Shown piece by piece: positions 46,973-55,466 of a stretch of DNA of 64,000 nt. A program made the position numbers and the translations under genes. The stretch is from Streptomyces hoynatensis. Lineage in GTDB: Bacteria > Actinomycetota > Actinomycetes > Streptomycetales > Streptomycetaceae. Every line of letters starts with the position of its first letter. Positions within the stretch are counted from its first letter, which is position 1. Below the pieces are notes generated by a model. It worked only from the letters and a program-made list of their open reading frames with translations. It did not search any database and had not been told where the DNA came from. The stretch spans positions 620,001-684,000 of the forward strand of contig NZ_RBAL01000001.1 of NCBI RefSeq assembly GCF_003626535.1. Reading direction: 5' to 3'.

Positions 46973-47665
46973 TCAGCCTGAGGCGCCCTCGGGGTTGAGG
47001 GGGGCTCCGTCGCCCTCCGGGGGCAGGTCGCCGCGTTCCACCGGCTGGGACTGCTGCGGCTCGGGAAGGATCTCGGCCAGTTCGGTCGGCCCGGCCGGGT
47101 GGGCCGACTCGGCAGCCTCGCGCAGGACGTCGCGTGGCACGTCCGCGGGGTCGGCGTCCACGGTGACGGTGCGGCCCTCCTCGGTGCGGACGAAACCCCG
47201 CACGCCGTCGTCGTAGTGGAGATCCGCGTCCGGCCTGCCCAGGTCCTCCACCATGAGGTGGATCAGGCGCCCGTCCGCGTCGGAGACCCAGGTGGCCTGG
47301 AAGCCGTCGTCGCCGGCGGGCCCCACCGACTGCCGGGCCAGGGCGAAGCCGGGGACGTCGAGGGCGTACACGAGGTCGAGGGGGGTGCCCAGCGCCGTTG
47401 CGCGGGCTGCAAGCTCCGCGCGCTCCGGCACCCCGGCGGAGGACCCGGTCCCGGCGGAGGGCCCGGCGTCGGCGGAGGACCCGGCGGCGTCACCCGCGTC
47501 CGCGGACCCGGCCGAGGCGGCCCCTTCCGCCGGGGTGGCCGCCTCGCCCGCTGCCGTGGTGGCCGCCCCCGAGGTCTCGTCCCCGTGTTCCCCGCCGCAG
47601 CCCGCCAGCCACGGCAGCGCGAGGGCCAGTGCCGCGAGCGCAGACCGCGAGACTCCTCTTCTCAT
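46973..47665 (-). CDS. secreted lipoprotein, unknown function
   Basis: 230 residues. Signal peptide with lipobox LAGC (ALALPWLAGCGG) at about 14-24, a Gly/Ser/Ala/Asp-rich linker of 60 residues, then a compact domain (DLVYALDVPGFALARQSV ... FQATWVSDADGRLIHLMVEDL). No family recognised. GGAGG lies 11 nt before ATG 47665. Divergent from the small gene at 47823. Confidence 0.75.
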   Translation of the reverse strand: MRRGVSRSALAALALALPWLAGCGGEHGDETSGAATTAAGEAATPAEGAASAGSADAGDAAGSSADAGPSAGTGSSAGVPERAELAARATALGTPLDLVYALDVPGFALARQSVGPAGDDGFQATWVSDADGRLIHLMVEDLGRPDADLHYDDGVRGFVRTEEGRTVTVDADPADVPRDVLREAAESAHPAGPTELAEILPEPQQSQPVERGDLPPEGDGAPLNPEGASG

Positions 47666-47822
47666 GCGCTCATCATCCTCCGCCCCGGTGCCCGCCCTCA
47701 CCGTGCCCCCGGCGGCCCGCCCTCGCCACGCCCTAGGCGGCCCCGGGAGGCGCGGGGCCCGAGGTGGGCCCGTTCCGACACGCCTGTGCCCGATATCGGG
47801 CAGGAATGTTGCGAAAAGCATC

Positions 47823-48122
47823 GTGGCTCCGCAGTATCAAGGGGTGCTCGAACGCCGTATACCGCCGCACGAGGACCTGGTGGACTACCTGGTCCGCAGC
47901 ACACCCCTGGGCCGCGGTGAGGCTGCCCGGGTGGTTCTCGACGTTCTGGCGTACTTCGGCGAGACCGTCGAGGAATTCGTACGGAGACGCCACCGCGAGT
48001 TGCGTTCCGCGGGGCTGGGCAACGAGGCGATCTTCGAGCTGATCGCACAGGAGCTGCCGCGCCGCGCGGTGGCGCCGCCGACGCTGTCCCTGCGGCAGCT
48101 GCGGCGGATCGTATACGGCTGA
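47823..48122 (+). CDS. small conserved-looking hypothetical protein upstream of glmS
   Basis: 99 residues, no domain recognised. Helical (EDLVDYLVRSTPLGRGEAARVVLDVLAYFGETVEEFVRRRHREL) with a basic C-terminus. GTG 47823 is the most likely start, but no good Shine-Dalgarno is present, so confidence in the start is low. Ends 79 bp before glmS on the same strand. Confidence 0.6.
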   Translation: MAPQYQGVLERRIPPHEDLVDYLVRSTPLGRGEAARVVLDVLAYFGETVEEFVRRRHRELRSAGLGNEAIFELIAQELPRRAVAPPTLSLRQLRRIVYG

Positions 48123-48201
48123 TGCCCGGGGGCCGCCCGCGGCGAAGGCGGGACGGCATGGCGGCCGAGGGACACCACAGGACCAGCAGGAGGAAAAGCC
48201 T

Positions 48202-50022
48202 ATGTGCGGAATCGTCGGATATATCGGAAAACGTGATGTCACGCCGCTCCTGCTGGAGGGCCTCCAGCGGCTGGAGTACCGCGGCTACGACTCCGCAGGC
48301 ATCGCCATCCACAGCAGCGGCAAGGGCGGCGGCCTCAAGGTGGTCAAGAACGCGGGCCGGGTCAGGGACCTGGAGGCGAGAGTACCCGCCCGCTTCGCCG
48401 GCACGAGCGGGATTGCGCACACCCGATGGGCCACGCACGGTGCCCCCAACGACGCCAACGCCCACCCGCACCTGGACGCCGCGGGCCGGGTCGCCGTCGT
48501 GCACAACGGCATCATCGACAACTCCGCCGAGCTGCGGGCGAAGCTGTCCGCCGACGGCGTCGAGCTGGCCTCCGACACCGACACCGAGGTCCTGGCCCAC
48601 CTCGTCGCCCGCGCCCAGGCCGAGACCCTGGAGGAGAAGGTGCGCGAGGCGCTGCGCTACGTCGAGGGCACCTACGGCATCGCGGTCCTGCACGCGGACC
48701 ACCCCGACCGGATCGTCGTCGCCCGCAACGGCTCGCCCGTGGTCCTCGGCATCGGCGAGAAGGAGATGTTCGTCGCCTCCGACGTCGCCGCCCTCATCAG
48801 CCACACCCGCCAGGTGATCACGCTCGACGACGGCGAGATGGCCACCATCAAGGCCGACGACTACCGCACCTACACCACCGACGGCAGCCGCACCGCCGCC
48901 GCCCCGACCACCGTGGAGTGGGAGGCGGAGAGCTATGACATGGGCGGCCACGACACCTACATGCACAAGGAGATCGCCGAGCAGCCGGACGCGGTGGACC
49001 GGGTGCTGCGCGGCCGGATCGACGACAGGTTCGCGACGGTCAGGCTCGGCGGGCTCAACCTCGACGCGCGTGCGGCGCGCGGCGTGCGGCGGGTCAAGAT
49101 CCTCGGCTGCGGCTCCGCGTACCACGCGGGCCTCATCGGCGCCCAGATGATCGAGGAGCTGGCGCGGATTCCGGCGGACGCCGAGCCGGCCAGCGAGTTC
49201 CGCTACCGCAACGCCGTGGTCGACCCGGACACCCTCTACATCGCGGTCAGCCAGTCCGGCGAGACCTACGACACGCTGGCCGCCGTCCAGGAGCTCAAGC
49301 GCAAGGGCGCGATGGTGCTCGGCGTGGTCAACGTGGTCGGCTCGGCCATCGCGCGGGAGACCGACGGCGGCATCTACGTGCATGCGGGCCCCGAGGTGTG
49401 CGTGGTGTCCACCAAGTGCTTCACCAACACGGCGGTGGCCTTCGCGCTGCTCGCCCTCCACCTCGGCCGGATCAGGGACCTGTCGGTGGCCGACGGGCGC
49501 CGGATCATCGAAGGGCTGCGCAAGCTCCCCGAGCAGATCGGCGAGGTCCTCAAGGAGGAGCAGCGCATCGCCGAACTCGCGACCGCGGTCGCCGCCTCCA
49601 AGAGCATGATGTTCGTCGGCCGGGTGCGGGGCTTCCCGGTCGCCAAGGAGGCCGCGCTGAAGCTGAAGGAGGTCTCCTACATCCACGCCGAGGCCTATCC
49701 AGCCTCCGAACTGAAGCACGGGCCGCTGGCGCTGGTCGAGCCCGCCGTCCCGACCGTGGCGATCATGCCGGACGACGAGCTGCTGGAGAAGAACCGCGCC
49801 ACCCTGGAGGAGATCAAGGCCCGCAGCGGGCGGATTCTCGCGGTGGCCCACGAGGAGCAGCAGAAGGCCGACGACACCATCGTCGTGCCGCGCAACGAGC
49901 CCGAGCTCGACCCGGTGCTGATGGGCATCCCGCTCCAGCTGCTGGCGTACCACACCGCGCTCGCCCTGGGCCGGGACATCGACAAGCCGCGGAACCTCGC
50001 CAAGTCCGTGACCGTGGAGTAG
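48202..50022 (+). CDS. glmS: glutamine-fructose-6-phosphate aminotransferase
   Basis: 606 residues, normal GlmS length. Starts MCGIVGYIG with the N-terminal nucleophile Cys2 of the class II amidotransferase; HTRWATHG follows. Two SIS domains hold ILGCGSAYHAG, SQSGETYDT and VCVVSTKCFTNT, and the C-terminus reads KPRNLAKSVTVE. Makes glucosamine-6-phosphate for peptidoglycan and other amino sugars. AGGAGG precedes the ATG by 8 nt. No glmS ribozyme-like leader is seen. Confidence 0.96.
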   Translation: MCGIVGYIGKRDVTPLLLEGLQRLEYRGYDSAGIAIHSSGKGGGLKVVKNAGRVRDLEARVPARFAGTSGIAHTRWATHGAPNDANAHPHLDAAGRVAVVHNGIIDNSAELRAKLSADGVELASDTDTEVLAHLVARAQAETLEEKVREALRYVEGTYGIAVLHADHPDRIVVARNGSPVVLGIGEKEMFVASDVAALISHTRQVITLDDGEMATIKADDYRTYTTDGSRTAAAPTTVEWEAESYDMGGHDTYMHKEIAEQPDAVDRVLRGRIDDRFATVRLGGLNLDARAARGVRRVKILGCGSAYHAGLIGAQMIEELARIPADAEPASEFRYRNAVVDPDTLYIAVSQSGETYDTLAAVQELKRKGAMVLGVVNVVGSAIARETDGGIYVHAGPEVCVVSTKCFTNTAVAFALLALHLGRIRDLSVADGRRIIEGLRKLPEQIGEVLKEEQRIAELATAVAASKSMMFVGRVRGFPVAKEAALKLKEVSYIHAEAYPASELKHGPLALVEPAVPTVAIMPDDELLEKNRATLEEIKARSGRILAVAHEEQQKADDTIVVPRNEPELDPVLMGIPLQLLAYHTALALGRDIDKPRNLAKSVTVE

Positions 50023-50148
50023 GACCGGCCCGGCGGTCCGCCCGGAAACGGCGGTCCCCCGGCCCGGCGGGTCCGCCGGGGGTGGCGGGGCGTCCGGGGA
50101 GGCGGGGCGTCCGCGAGCCGCCGCGGGTCCGAGGCCGCCGCCGCGGCG

Positions 50149-50214
50149 GGCCTGGCAGCGGTGGCCGAGGGGGGCCGGGGCCGGCCTGGCAGCGGTGGCC
50201 GAGGGGGCCGGGGC
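50149..50214 (+). repeat. 34-bp direct repeat downstream of glmS
   Basis: GGCCTGGCAGCGGTGGCCGA and following G-rich bases occur at 50149 and again at 50183. Part of the 1,060-bp gap 50023-51082. Confidence 0.75.
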
Positions 50215-50365
50215 GCGGGAGGTGGCGCGGGGCCCCGGGAACCGCGGAGGGCGTGCGCGGAGGCGTTGGTTGCGCGGTGGGGGCGCTCGCCGTCCCGCCG
50301 GCACCGGCTCGCCCCGGATCGGGAGCGCCCCGGCGGGCGCGGGCCCGGGGCGGAGCGAGGCTGCA

Positions 50366-50455
50366 CCGGCATACGGCGGCCCCCGGGGGTGCGTGCCACC
50401 AAACGCACCCGACCGGGGGCCGCCCAATGCGCCGGCGTCGCCCATTACGCCGGCG
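50366..50455 (+). ncRNA. strong multi-part hairpin, possible structured RNA or terminator
   Basis: Outer stem GGCGGCCCCCGG (50375-50386) / CCGGGGGCCGCC (50413-50424) continues into GGGTGCGT (50387-50394) / ACGCACCC (50403-50410): 20 bp with one 2-nt bulge and an 8-nt loop. Flanking CCGGC/GCCGG can extend it. A second hairpin CGCCGGCG/CGCCGGCG spans 50430-50455, and a third stem CGGCCGGG/CCCGGCCG lies at 50467-50492. No U-tract follows, so it is not a classical terminator. Confidence 0.45.
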
Positions 50456-50492
50456 GGGAGAAGCCGCGGCCGGGTCCGTCACCTCCCGGCCG

Positions 50493-51082
50493 GCGGCCGA
50501 AGTTCTGTCGAGCCGATGTCCCCTTTATGCCCATCACAAACGCACAATCCACGTCCGGTGGGCGACGAATTTGGTGAATGCTCGGTGAGCGGCCGTGCGG
50601 AGGCGGCGCGCGGGGACGGGCCGCGCGAGGGGCCGCGAGGGAGGGGGCGCCGGGGAAGGCAGGGGGAGCAGGGACGGCGGTGGCGAGCGGCGGAGCCGCG
50701 GGAGGGGGCGGCCGGGGCCGGGCGGCGGGGCGGGCGAGCCGGGGCGAAGAACAGCGGGAGGGAGCGCGAGGAGTCACGCGGGGGCGCGAGGAATCGTGCG
50801 GGCTCCAGGGAGGGCCCCAGACGGGGCGCGAGGAGGCGCGGCGGGTCGTTCGGCACCGCGGGCGCGCCGCGATCCGGGCGGGCGAGCCGGCGAGGGCGAG
50901 GCGCGCCGGGCCCGTGGCCGGGGCGGACGGACGGCGGGCCGGGAAGCGATCGGTGGCACGAGGGGGCGCGTCGAGGGACGAGGGGGCGTGCGGGCAGCGC
51001 GAGCGGTGCCCATGGCGGCGGGCGTGCGGATTCGGGCCCGGCGCCACGGAGGCGGCGCCGGGAGCGGGCTCGGGGCGTGAGG
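50493..51082. other. gene-free, purine-biased stretch
   Basis: From about 50590 to 51080 the + strand is dominated by G and A runs (many GGGAGG and GCGCGAGGA words). Open frames here are Arg/Gly-only shadows. An A/T-richer island at about 50510-50580 could hold a promoter, but I see no clear -35/-10 pair. Confidence 0.45.
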
Positions 51083-51598
51083 TCAGGGAATGACGACCAC
51101 GGGCCGCTGCGCGCGCCGGGCCAGCCGGCCCGAGACCGAGCCGAAGATCCGGCCGATCAGGCCGTGGGTCGTGCCGACCACGATCGCGTCGGCCTGGTAC
51201 TCCTGGCCGACCTCCTCCAGCTCGTGGCAGATGTCGCCGCCGCGCTCGAGGAGCACCCAGGGCACCTCGGAGAGGTTCTCCGCGCAGGCGAGCTCCAGGC
51301 CCAGGATCTCGGTGCGGTGGTCGGGCACGTCGACGAGTGCCGGGGGCTCGCAGCCCGCCCACACGGTGGTCGGCAGCCGGTTGGCCACGTGGACGATGAT
51401 CAGGCCGCAGTTGCTCCTGACGGCCATGCCCACGGCATAGGCCAGGGCACGCTCGCTGGACGTGGAGCCGTCGAAGCCCACGACCACACCGTGCAGGAAG
51501 GCCGGATCTCGCGAGGTGCAGGCCGCCTCCTCCGCCGGGTCCGTCGTGGAGGACGGATCGACGACGCGCTTGCGCTCGGGGAACTCGTATCCAGCCAT
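51083..51598 (-). CDS. universal stress protein
   Basis: 171 residues, one UspA domain. VVVGFDGSTSSERALAYA at about 38-55, and the ATP-binding GTTHGLIGRIFGSVSGRLA then VVVIP close to the C-terminus (G-2x-G-9x-G-S/T type). A 35-residue polar N-terminus precedes the domain. Cytosolic nucleotide-binding stress protein. ATG 51598; leftward, with 733 bp before adpA. Confidence 0.88.
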   Translation of the reverse strand: MAGYEFPERKRVVDPSSTTDPAEEAACTSRDPAFLHGVVVGFDGSTSSERALAYAVGMAVRSNCGLIIVHVANRLPTTVWAGCEPPALVDVPDHRTEILGLELACAENLSEVPWVLLERGGDICHELEEVGQEYQADAIVVGTTHGLIGRIFGSVSGRLARRAQRPVVVIP

Positions 51599-52330
51599 CG
51601 GAGCCTCAGCGGTGGGTCAGTGAGTAAACCTCGGGGTCGAGCCGGGGATGGACGTGGGACGGGGCGAAACGGGGAGCGATACGCCTCCGCTCTACCGGTT
51701 TCACTGGTTCCACCTCCAGAGTACGGCGTTAGATACCTAGTGCCCAGAGACGGTGCGTACAACCCCTGAAACCAGCCCGGAACTGTGACCGAGCAGCATG
51801 CCCCACGCGGGCCGGACAACGCAATCCTTTCGGACACCCCGCGGCGCCTCCGCCTGCGGAGCGTGACCGTCTCACGCCGGGGGCGCCTTCTCCTTTTGAC
51901 ATGTCCGCCCTGCCTGCGACGACGCGCCTCGCGTGCGCCCCGGGGGCAAGGTTGCGCGGCGGGTTGCGCGGGGCCTGCCGGCAGTGTGAAAGTCGTGCCC
52001 GCTACTTTTATTTTCGGCCAACTTCCCCACGGACGCCTCACGTTGCCCACCAGCCTCGGCAACACCTCCGGTATACCGAGGGGGAGAGCCGCACCGCGCC
52101 GTCTGCGCCATCGGTGACGTGCGCCGGGGGGAGGCGCACTTCCCCCAACTGCTCCTACGTGTAACGCTTCCTGATCGAATGCTTCGCGCCACGCTGTCAT
52201 GTCGATTTAGCGCCGAGTGATGAACTTGTCCCGCCAGCCTCACCTGACACAGTAGATTCGATCTTGGCGATCACGTCGGGGGAGCATGTGCAGGACCGAG
52301 AGGATGCGACGACCGAGGGAACTGAGGAGC
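51599..52330. promoter_or_regulatory. long upstream regulatory region of adpA
   Basis: No supported gene. In other streptomycetes adpA has an unusually long upstream region with several regulator sites and a long untranslated leader, and this 732-bp gap fits. TAGATT at 52253-52258 is a possible -10. TTGACA near 51896 has no partner. An open frame at 51785-52117 lacks a ribosome site and is not called. Confidence 0.5.
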
Positions 52331-53440
52331 ATGAGCCAGGACCCAACGCACGGCCCCGAGCCCGCCGTCAAGCTGGCTGCCCGACGCCGCCGCGAAGTCG
52401 TCGCGGTGCTGCTGTTCAGCGGCAGTCCGATGTTCGAAAGCTCCATCCCGCTGTCCGTTTTCGGCGTCGATCGCCAGGATGCCGGAGTGCCGCGGTACCG
52501 GCTGCTCGCCTGTGCCGGGGAAGAGGGGCCGCTGCGCACCACCGGCGGCCTCGAACTGCGCGCCCCCTACGGCCTGGGTGCGGTGGCCAGGGCGGGCACC
52601 GTCATCGTGCCCGCCTGGCGGTCGATCACCGGGCCCCCGCCCGCCGCCGCGCTCGCGGCCCTGCGCCGGGCGCACAGCGAGGGGGCCAGGATCGTCGGCC
52701 TGTGCACGGGGGCCTTCGCGCTGGGCGCCGCGGGACTCCTCGACGGCCGCCCGGCCACCACGCACTGGATGTACGCTCCCACGCTCGCCAAGCGGTACCC
52801 GTCGGTCCACGTCGACCCGAGGGAGCTGTTCGTCGACGACGGGGACATCCTGACCTCGGCCGGAACGGCGGCCGGGATCGACCTGTGCCTGCACATCGTC
52901 CGCCAGGACCACGGCCCGGAGGCCGCGGCCGCGCTGGCCCGCCGCCTGGTGCTCCCGCCCCGCAGGGGGAACGGCGCGGAGGCCGCCCTCGCGCACCGGC
53001 ACCTCGACCGCTCTTTACCAGAGGACATCGGGGCCGACCCGCTGGCCGAGGTGGTGGCCTGGGCGCTGGAGCACCTGCACGAGCAGTTCGACGTGGAGAC
53101 GCTGGCGGCCCGGGCCTATATGAGCAGGCGCACCTTCGACCGGCGCTTCCGTGCCCTCACTGGGAGCGCTCCCCTGCAGTGGCTGATCACGCAGCGCGTC
53201 CTCCAGGCGCAGCGGCTGCTCGAGGTCTCCGACTACTCCGTGGACGAGGTGGCCGGCCGCTGCGGCTTCCGTTCCCCGGTGGCGCTGCGCGGCCACTTCA
53301 GGCGGCAGCTCGGCGCCTCGCCCGCCGCGTACCGGGCCGCCTACCGGGCCAGGCAGCAGGACGCCCCGGGCCGCGGCAAGCCGGCGGGCGACGGCTTCAC
53401 GCCCCGGGTCCCGGGGCAGCGGAGCCGCCCCTCGGTGTGA
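52331..53440 (+). CDS. adpA: AdpA, developmental master regulator (GlxA/AraC family), with TTA codon
   Basis: 369 residues. N-terminal DJ-1/PfpI-like dimerisation domain ([51 protein letters not shown]), then an AraC DNA-binding domain with two helix-turn-helix units ([35 protein letters not shown]). The protein closely fits AdpA, the A-factor-cascade activator of morphological and antibiotic genes. Codon 229 is TTA (53015-53017), at the classic place between domains, giving bldA control. Neighbour orn is the usual partner. C-terminal tail is shorter than in S. coelicolor (about 398 residues). ATG 52331 follows GAGGAG closely. Confidence 0.95.
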   Translation: MSQDPTHGPEPAVKLAARRRREVVAVLLFSGSPMFESSIPLSVFGVDRQDAGVPRYRLLACAGEEGPLRTTGGLELRAPYGLGAVARAGTVIVPAWRSITGPPPAAALAALRRAHSEGARIVGLCTGAFALGAAGLLDGRPATTHWMYAPTLAKRYPSVHVDPRELFVDDGDILTSAGTAAGIDLCLHIVRQDHGPEAAAALARRLVLPPRRGNGAEAALAHRHLDRSLPEDIGADPLAEVVAWALEHLHEQFDVETLAARAYMSRRTFDRRFRALTGSAPLQWLITQRVLQAQRLLEVSDYSVDEVAGRCGFRSPVALRGHFRRQLGASPAAYRAAYRARQQDAPGRGKPAGDGFTPRVPGQRSRPSV

Positions 53441-53503
53441 GCGCGGCGGGCGGGACGGGGCGCGGACCACGGCGTTCGCGCCTGCCGGTCGCGGCGCGCG
53501 ACG

Positions 53504-53516
53504 TAAGGTTGTTCGC
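53504..53516 (+). promoter_or_regulatory. -10 element before orn
   Basis: TAAGGT at 53504-53509 is 7 nt from ATG 53517 without a Shine-Dalgarno; a leaderless orn transcript is likely, separate from adpA. Confidence 0.45.
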
Positions 53517-54113
53517 ATGAACGATCGGATGGTGTGGATCGACTGCGAGATGACCGGCCTCTCGCTGGCCGACGACGCGCTCATCGAGGTGGCCGCCCTC
53601 GTGACCGACTCCGAGCTGAACGTGCTCGGGGAAGGGGTGGACGTGGTCATCCGCCCGCCGGACGCCGCGCTTGCGTCCATGCCGGAGGTGGTCCGCGCGA
53701 TGCACACCGCCTCCGGCCTGCTCGACGAGCTCGCGGGGGGCACCACCCTGGCCGAGGCGGAGGAGCGCGTGCTCGCCTACGTCCGCGAGCACGCCCCCGA
53801 GGCCGGCAAGACCCCGCTGTGCGGCAACTCGATCGGCACCGACCGCGGCTTCCTCGCCCGGGACATGCCCCGCCTCGAGTCGCACCTGCACTACCGCGTG
53901 ATCGACGTCTCCTCGGTGAAGGAGCTGGCCAGGCGCTGGTACCCCAGGGCGTACTTCAACAGCCCGGAGAAGAGCGGCAACCACCGGGCGCTCGCCGACA
54001 TCAGGGAGTCCATCGCCGAACTGCGCTACTACCGCGAGGCGATCTTCGTGCCGCAGCCCGGCCCGGACTCCGAGTCGGCCCGCCGCATCGCGGCCCAGCA
54101 CGTGATCTCCTGA
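53517..54113 (+). CDS. orn: oligoribonuclease
   Basis: 198 residues. DEDDh exonuclease: D9 and E11 in [23 protein letters not shown], and [12 protein letters not shown] near the C-terminus. Degrades 2-5-nt RNAs, including pGpG from c-di-GMP turnover; loss affects growth and development in streptomycetes. 76 bp downstream of adpA on the same strand, as in other streptomycetes. Confidence 0.95.
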   Translation: MNDRMVWIDCEMTGLSLADDALIEVAALVTDSELNVLGEGVDVVIRPPDAALASMPEVVRAMHTASGLLDELAGGTTLAEAEERVLAYVREHAPEAGKTPLCGNSIGTDRGFLARDMPRLESHLHYRVIDVSSVKELARRWYPRAYFNSPEKSGNHRALADIRESIAELRYYREAIFVPQPGPDSESARRIAAQHVIS

Positions 54114-54345
54114 CCCGGGAGCCGGGCAACCCCGCCCCGGCGTCCGCGATATCACCGCCGCCCGCCGCGGGAGCCGCGGTCGCCCTTCCGTGGGTCTTTC
54201 CCGCCGCCCGGCCGGCCGGTCCCCGGGCGATATGCGGGCGCGAGCACCGCCGGGGACCCTGTACACTCGGAGACCGGTCGATGCGGGGAGTTCCTCAGGT
54301 CCCTCGCGAAGGCCGTCGGGGTCCGCCGCAGGCGGCGGGCAGCAT

Positions 54346-54422
54346 GGTGGGTGTAGCTCAGCTGGTAGAGCACCTGGTTGTGGTCCAGGTGGTCGCGGGT
54401 TCGAGTCCCGTCACTCACCCCA
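54346..54422 (+). tRNA. tRNA-His (GTG anticodon)
   Basis: Cloverleaf: acceptor GTGGGTG/CACTCAC with the extra G at position -1 (54346) paired to C73, D arm GCTC/GAGC, anticodon stem CCTGG/CCAGG with loop TTGTGGT (anticodon at 54380-54382), T-arm GCGGG TTCGAGT CCCGT, and encoded CCA at 54420-54422. TACACT at 54262-54267 is a plausible -10. Confidence 0.95.
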
Positions 54423-54429
54423 GTCGGTG

Positions 54430-54462
54430 AAGGCCCGGCTCGCGGAAGCGCGGCCGGGCCTT
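54430..54462 (+). terminator. terminator after tRNA-His
   Basis: Perfect 10-bp stem AAGGCCCGGC (54430-54439) / GCCGGGCCTT (54453-54462), 13-nt loop, 8 nt after the tRNA. Confidence 0.75.
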
Positions 54463-54477
54463 ACGCGTGTCCGCCCC

Positions 54478-55254
54478 TCAGCCGCGGCCCGTGACCGGCC
54501 GCTGGCGGGGGAACGCGTGCCGTGGCGGGCTGATCAGGGTGATCTGCCGGACGATCTGGTGGAAGGCGACCAGCGCGGAGACCGGCGGCAGTCCCGCGAC
54601 CGCGATGTCCGTCACGGTGGCCGGCGCCTGGGCGACGCAGAGGGCGACCGCGAGCCCGGAGAAGAAGATCACCACGGCCCAGGAGTGCGTGACCCGCTTC
54701 TGGTGCAGGGCCGCGCGCAGGATGGACATCGAGGCGACCAGCCAGGGGCCGTAGATCAGCAGTGGCCACCACGCGGTGAGCGAGGGGGGCGCCCCGGTGG
54801 CCGCCGCCGCGCGCAGCGGCTCGTAGGAGATCAGGCCGCCGAGCACGCTCAGCATCGCGACCAGGGCCGAGGCGACCGCCGACAGCAGCAGGCTGGCCCA
54901 GCGCAGCCAGCGCACCCGCAGCGAGGGCCCGGCCGCCGACTGGCGCGGGCGGGCCCTGCGGTGCCCCGGGTGCGGGGCGGGGGCGCCGTGGGGGGCGAGG
55001 GGAACGTGCGGGGAGAGGTCCTGCCCGGCGAGTTCCTGCTCGGCCCCGAGCGTGGCGTAGGCCGCGTACCCTCCGGGGGGCACCGGGCCGGCGTGCGCGG
55101 TGTGCCGCCCCGAGGGAGGGGTGACCGGGCGCAGGGTGTCGGCGAGCGGCGCGGTGTCCTCGGCATCTCCGAAGCCCCCGGCGATGCCCCAGCCGGCGCG
55201 GGTGGCGCGCAGTTCCGGAGGGATCAGCAGATGCGTTTCTTCATCGTGGAGCAT
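54478..55254 (-). CDS. DUF2637-like membrane protein
   Basis: 258 residues. The first 110 are Pro/Gly/His-rich and cytosolic; then four hydrophobic helices (WASLLLSAVASALVAMLSVLG, WWPLLIYGPWLVASMSIL, SWAVVIFFSGLAVALCVA, VAGLPPVSALVAFHQI). The pattern resembles DUF2637/SpdB-like membrane proteins known from actinomycete plasmids and chromosomes. Function unknown. Divergent from the sigma factor gene over a 212-bp region. Confidence 0.65.
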   Translation of the reverse strand: MLHDEETHLLIPPELRATRAGWGIAGGFGDAEDTAPLADTLRPVTPPSGRHTAHAGPVPPGGYAAYATLGAEQELAGQDLSPHVPLAPHGAPAPHPGHRRARPRQSAAGPSLRVRWLRWASLLLSAVASALVAMLSVLGGLISYEPLRAAAATGAPPSLTAWWPLLIYGPWLVASMSILRAALHQKRVTHSWAVVIFFSGLAVALCVAQAPATVTDIAVAGLPPVSALVAFHQIVRQITLISPPRHAFPRQRPVTGRG

Positions 55255-55466
55255 CGGGGTCAGGTCCTAGGGTCGTTGGTGTCATAACCCGACAACGAAC
55301 GGCCCGAGGCGGAGATGTTGGGGCATTGGGGTGAAGCGCGGCGCAAGCGGGACGGCCGGGGGCGAAAGCGCCGCCCTGTCCACGCGGGTCGTCAACTCGC
55401 CCCCGGGTCACGCGTGTCACGGGCCGTGGGCGGGGAATGTCGTGGGGAAAAACCGCAGGGGGCCGC

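Noticed and set aside
48123..48201. glmS ribozyme upstream of glmS
   Set aside because: Only 79 bp separate the genes and no ribozyme core is visible; it belongs to Firmicutes-type leaders.
50578..51093. Open frames on both strands in the purine-rich gap
   Set aside because: Sequences are monotonous Arg/Gly/Ala and lack ribosome sites.
51785..52117. 110-codon open frame upstream of adpA
   Set aside because: No ribosome site, no protein-like composition, and it lies in the expected regulatory region.
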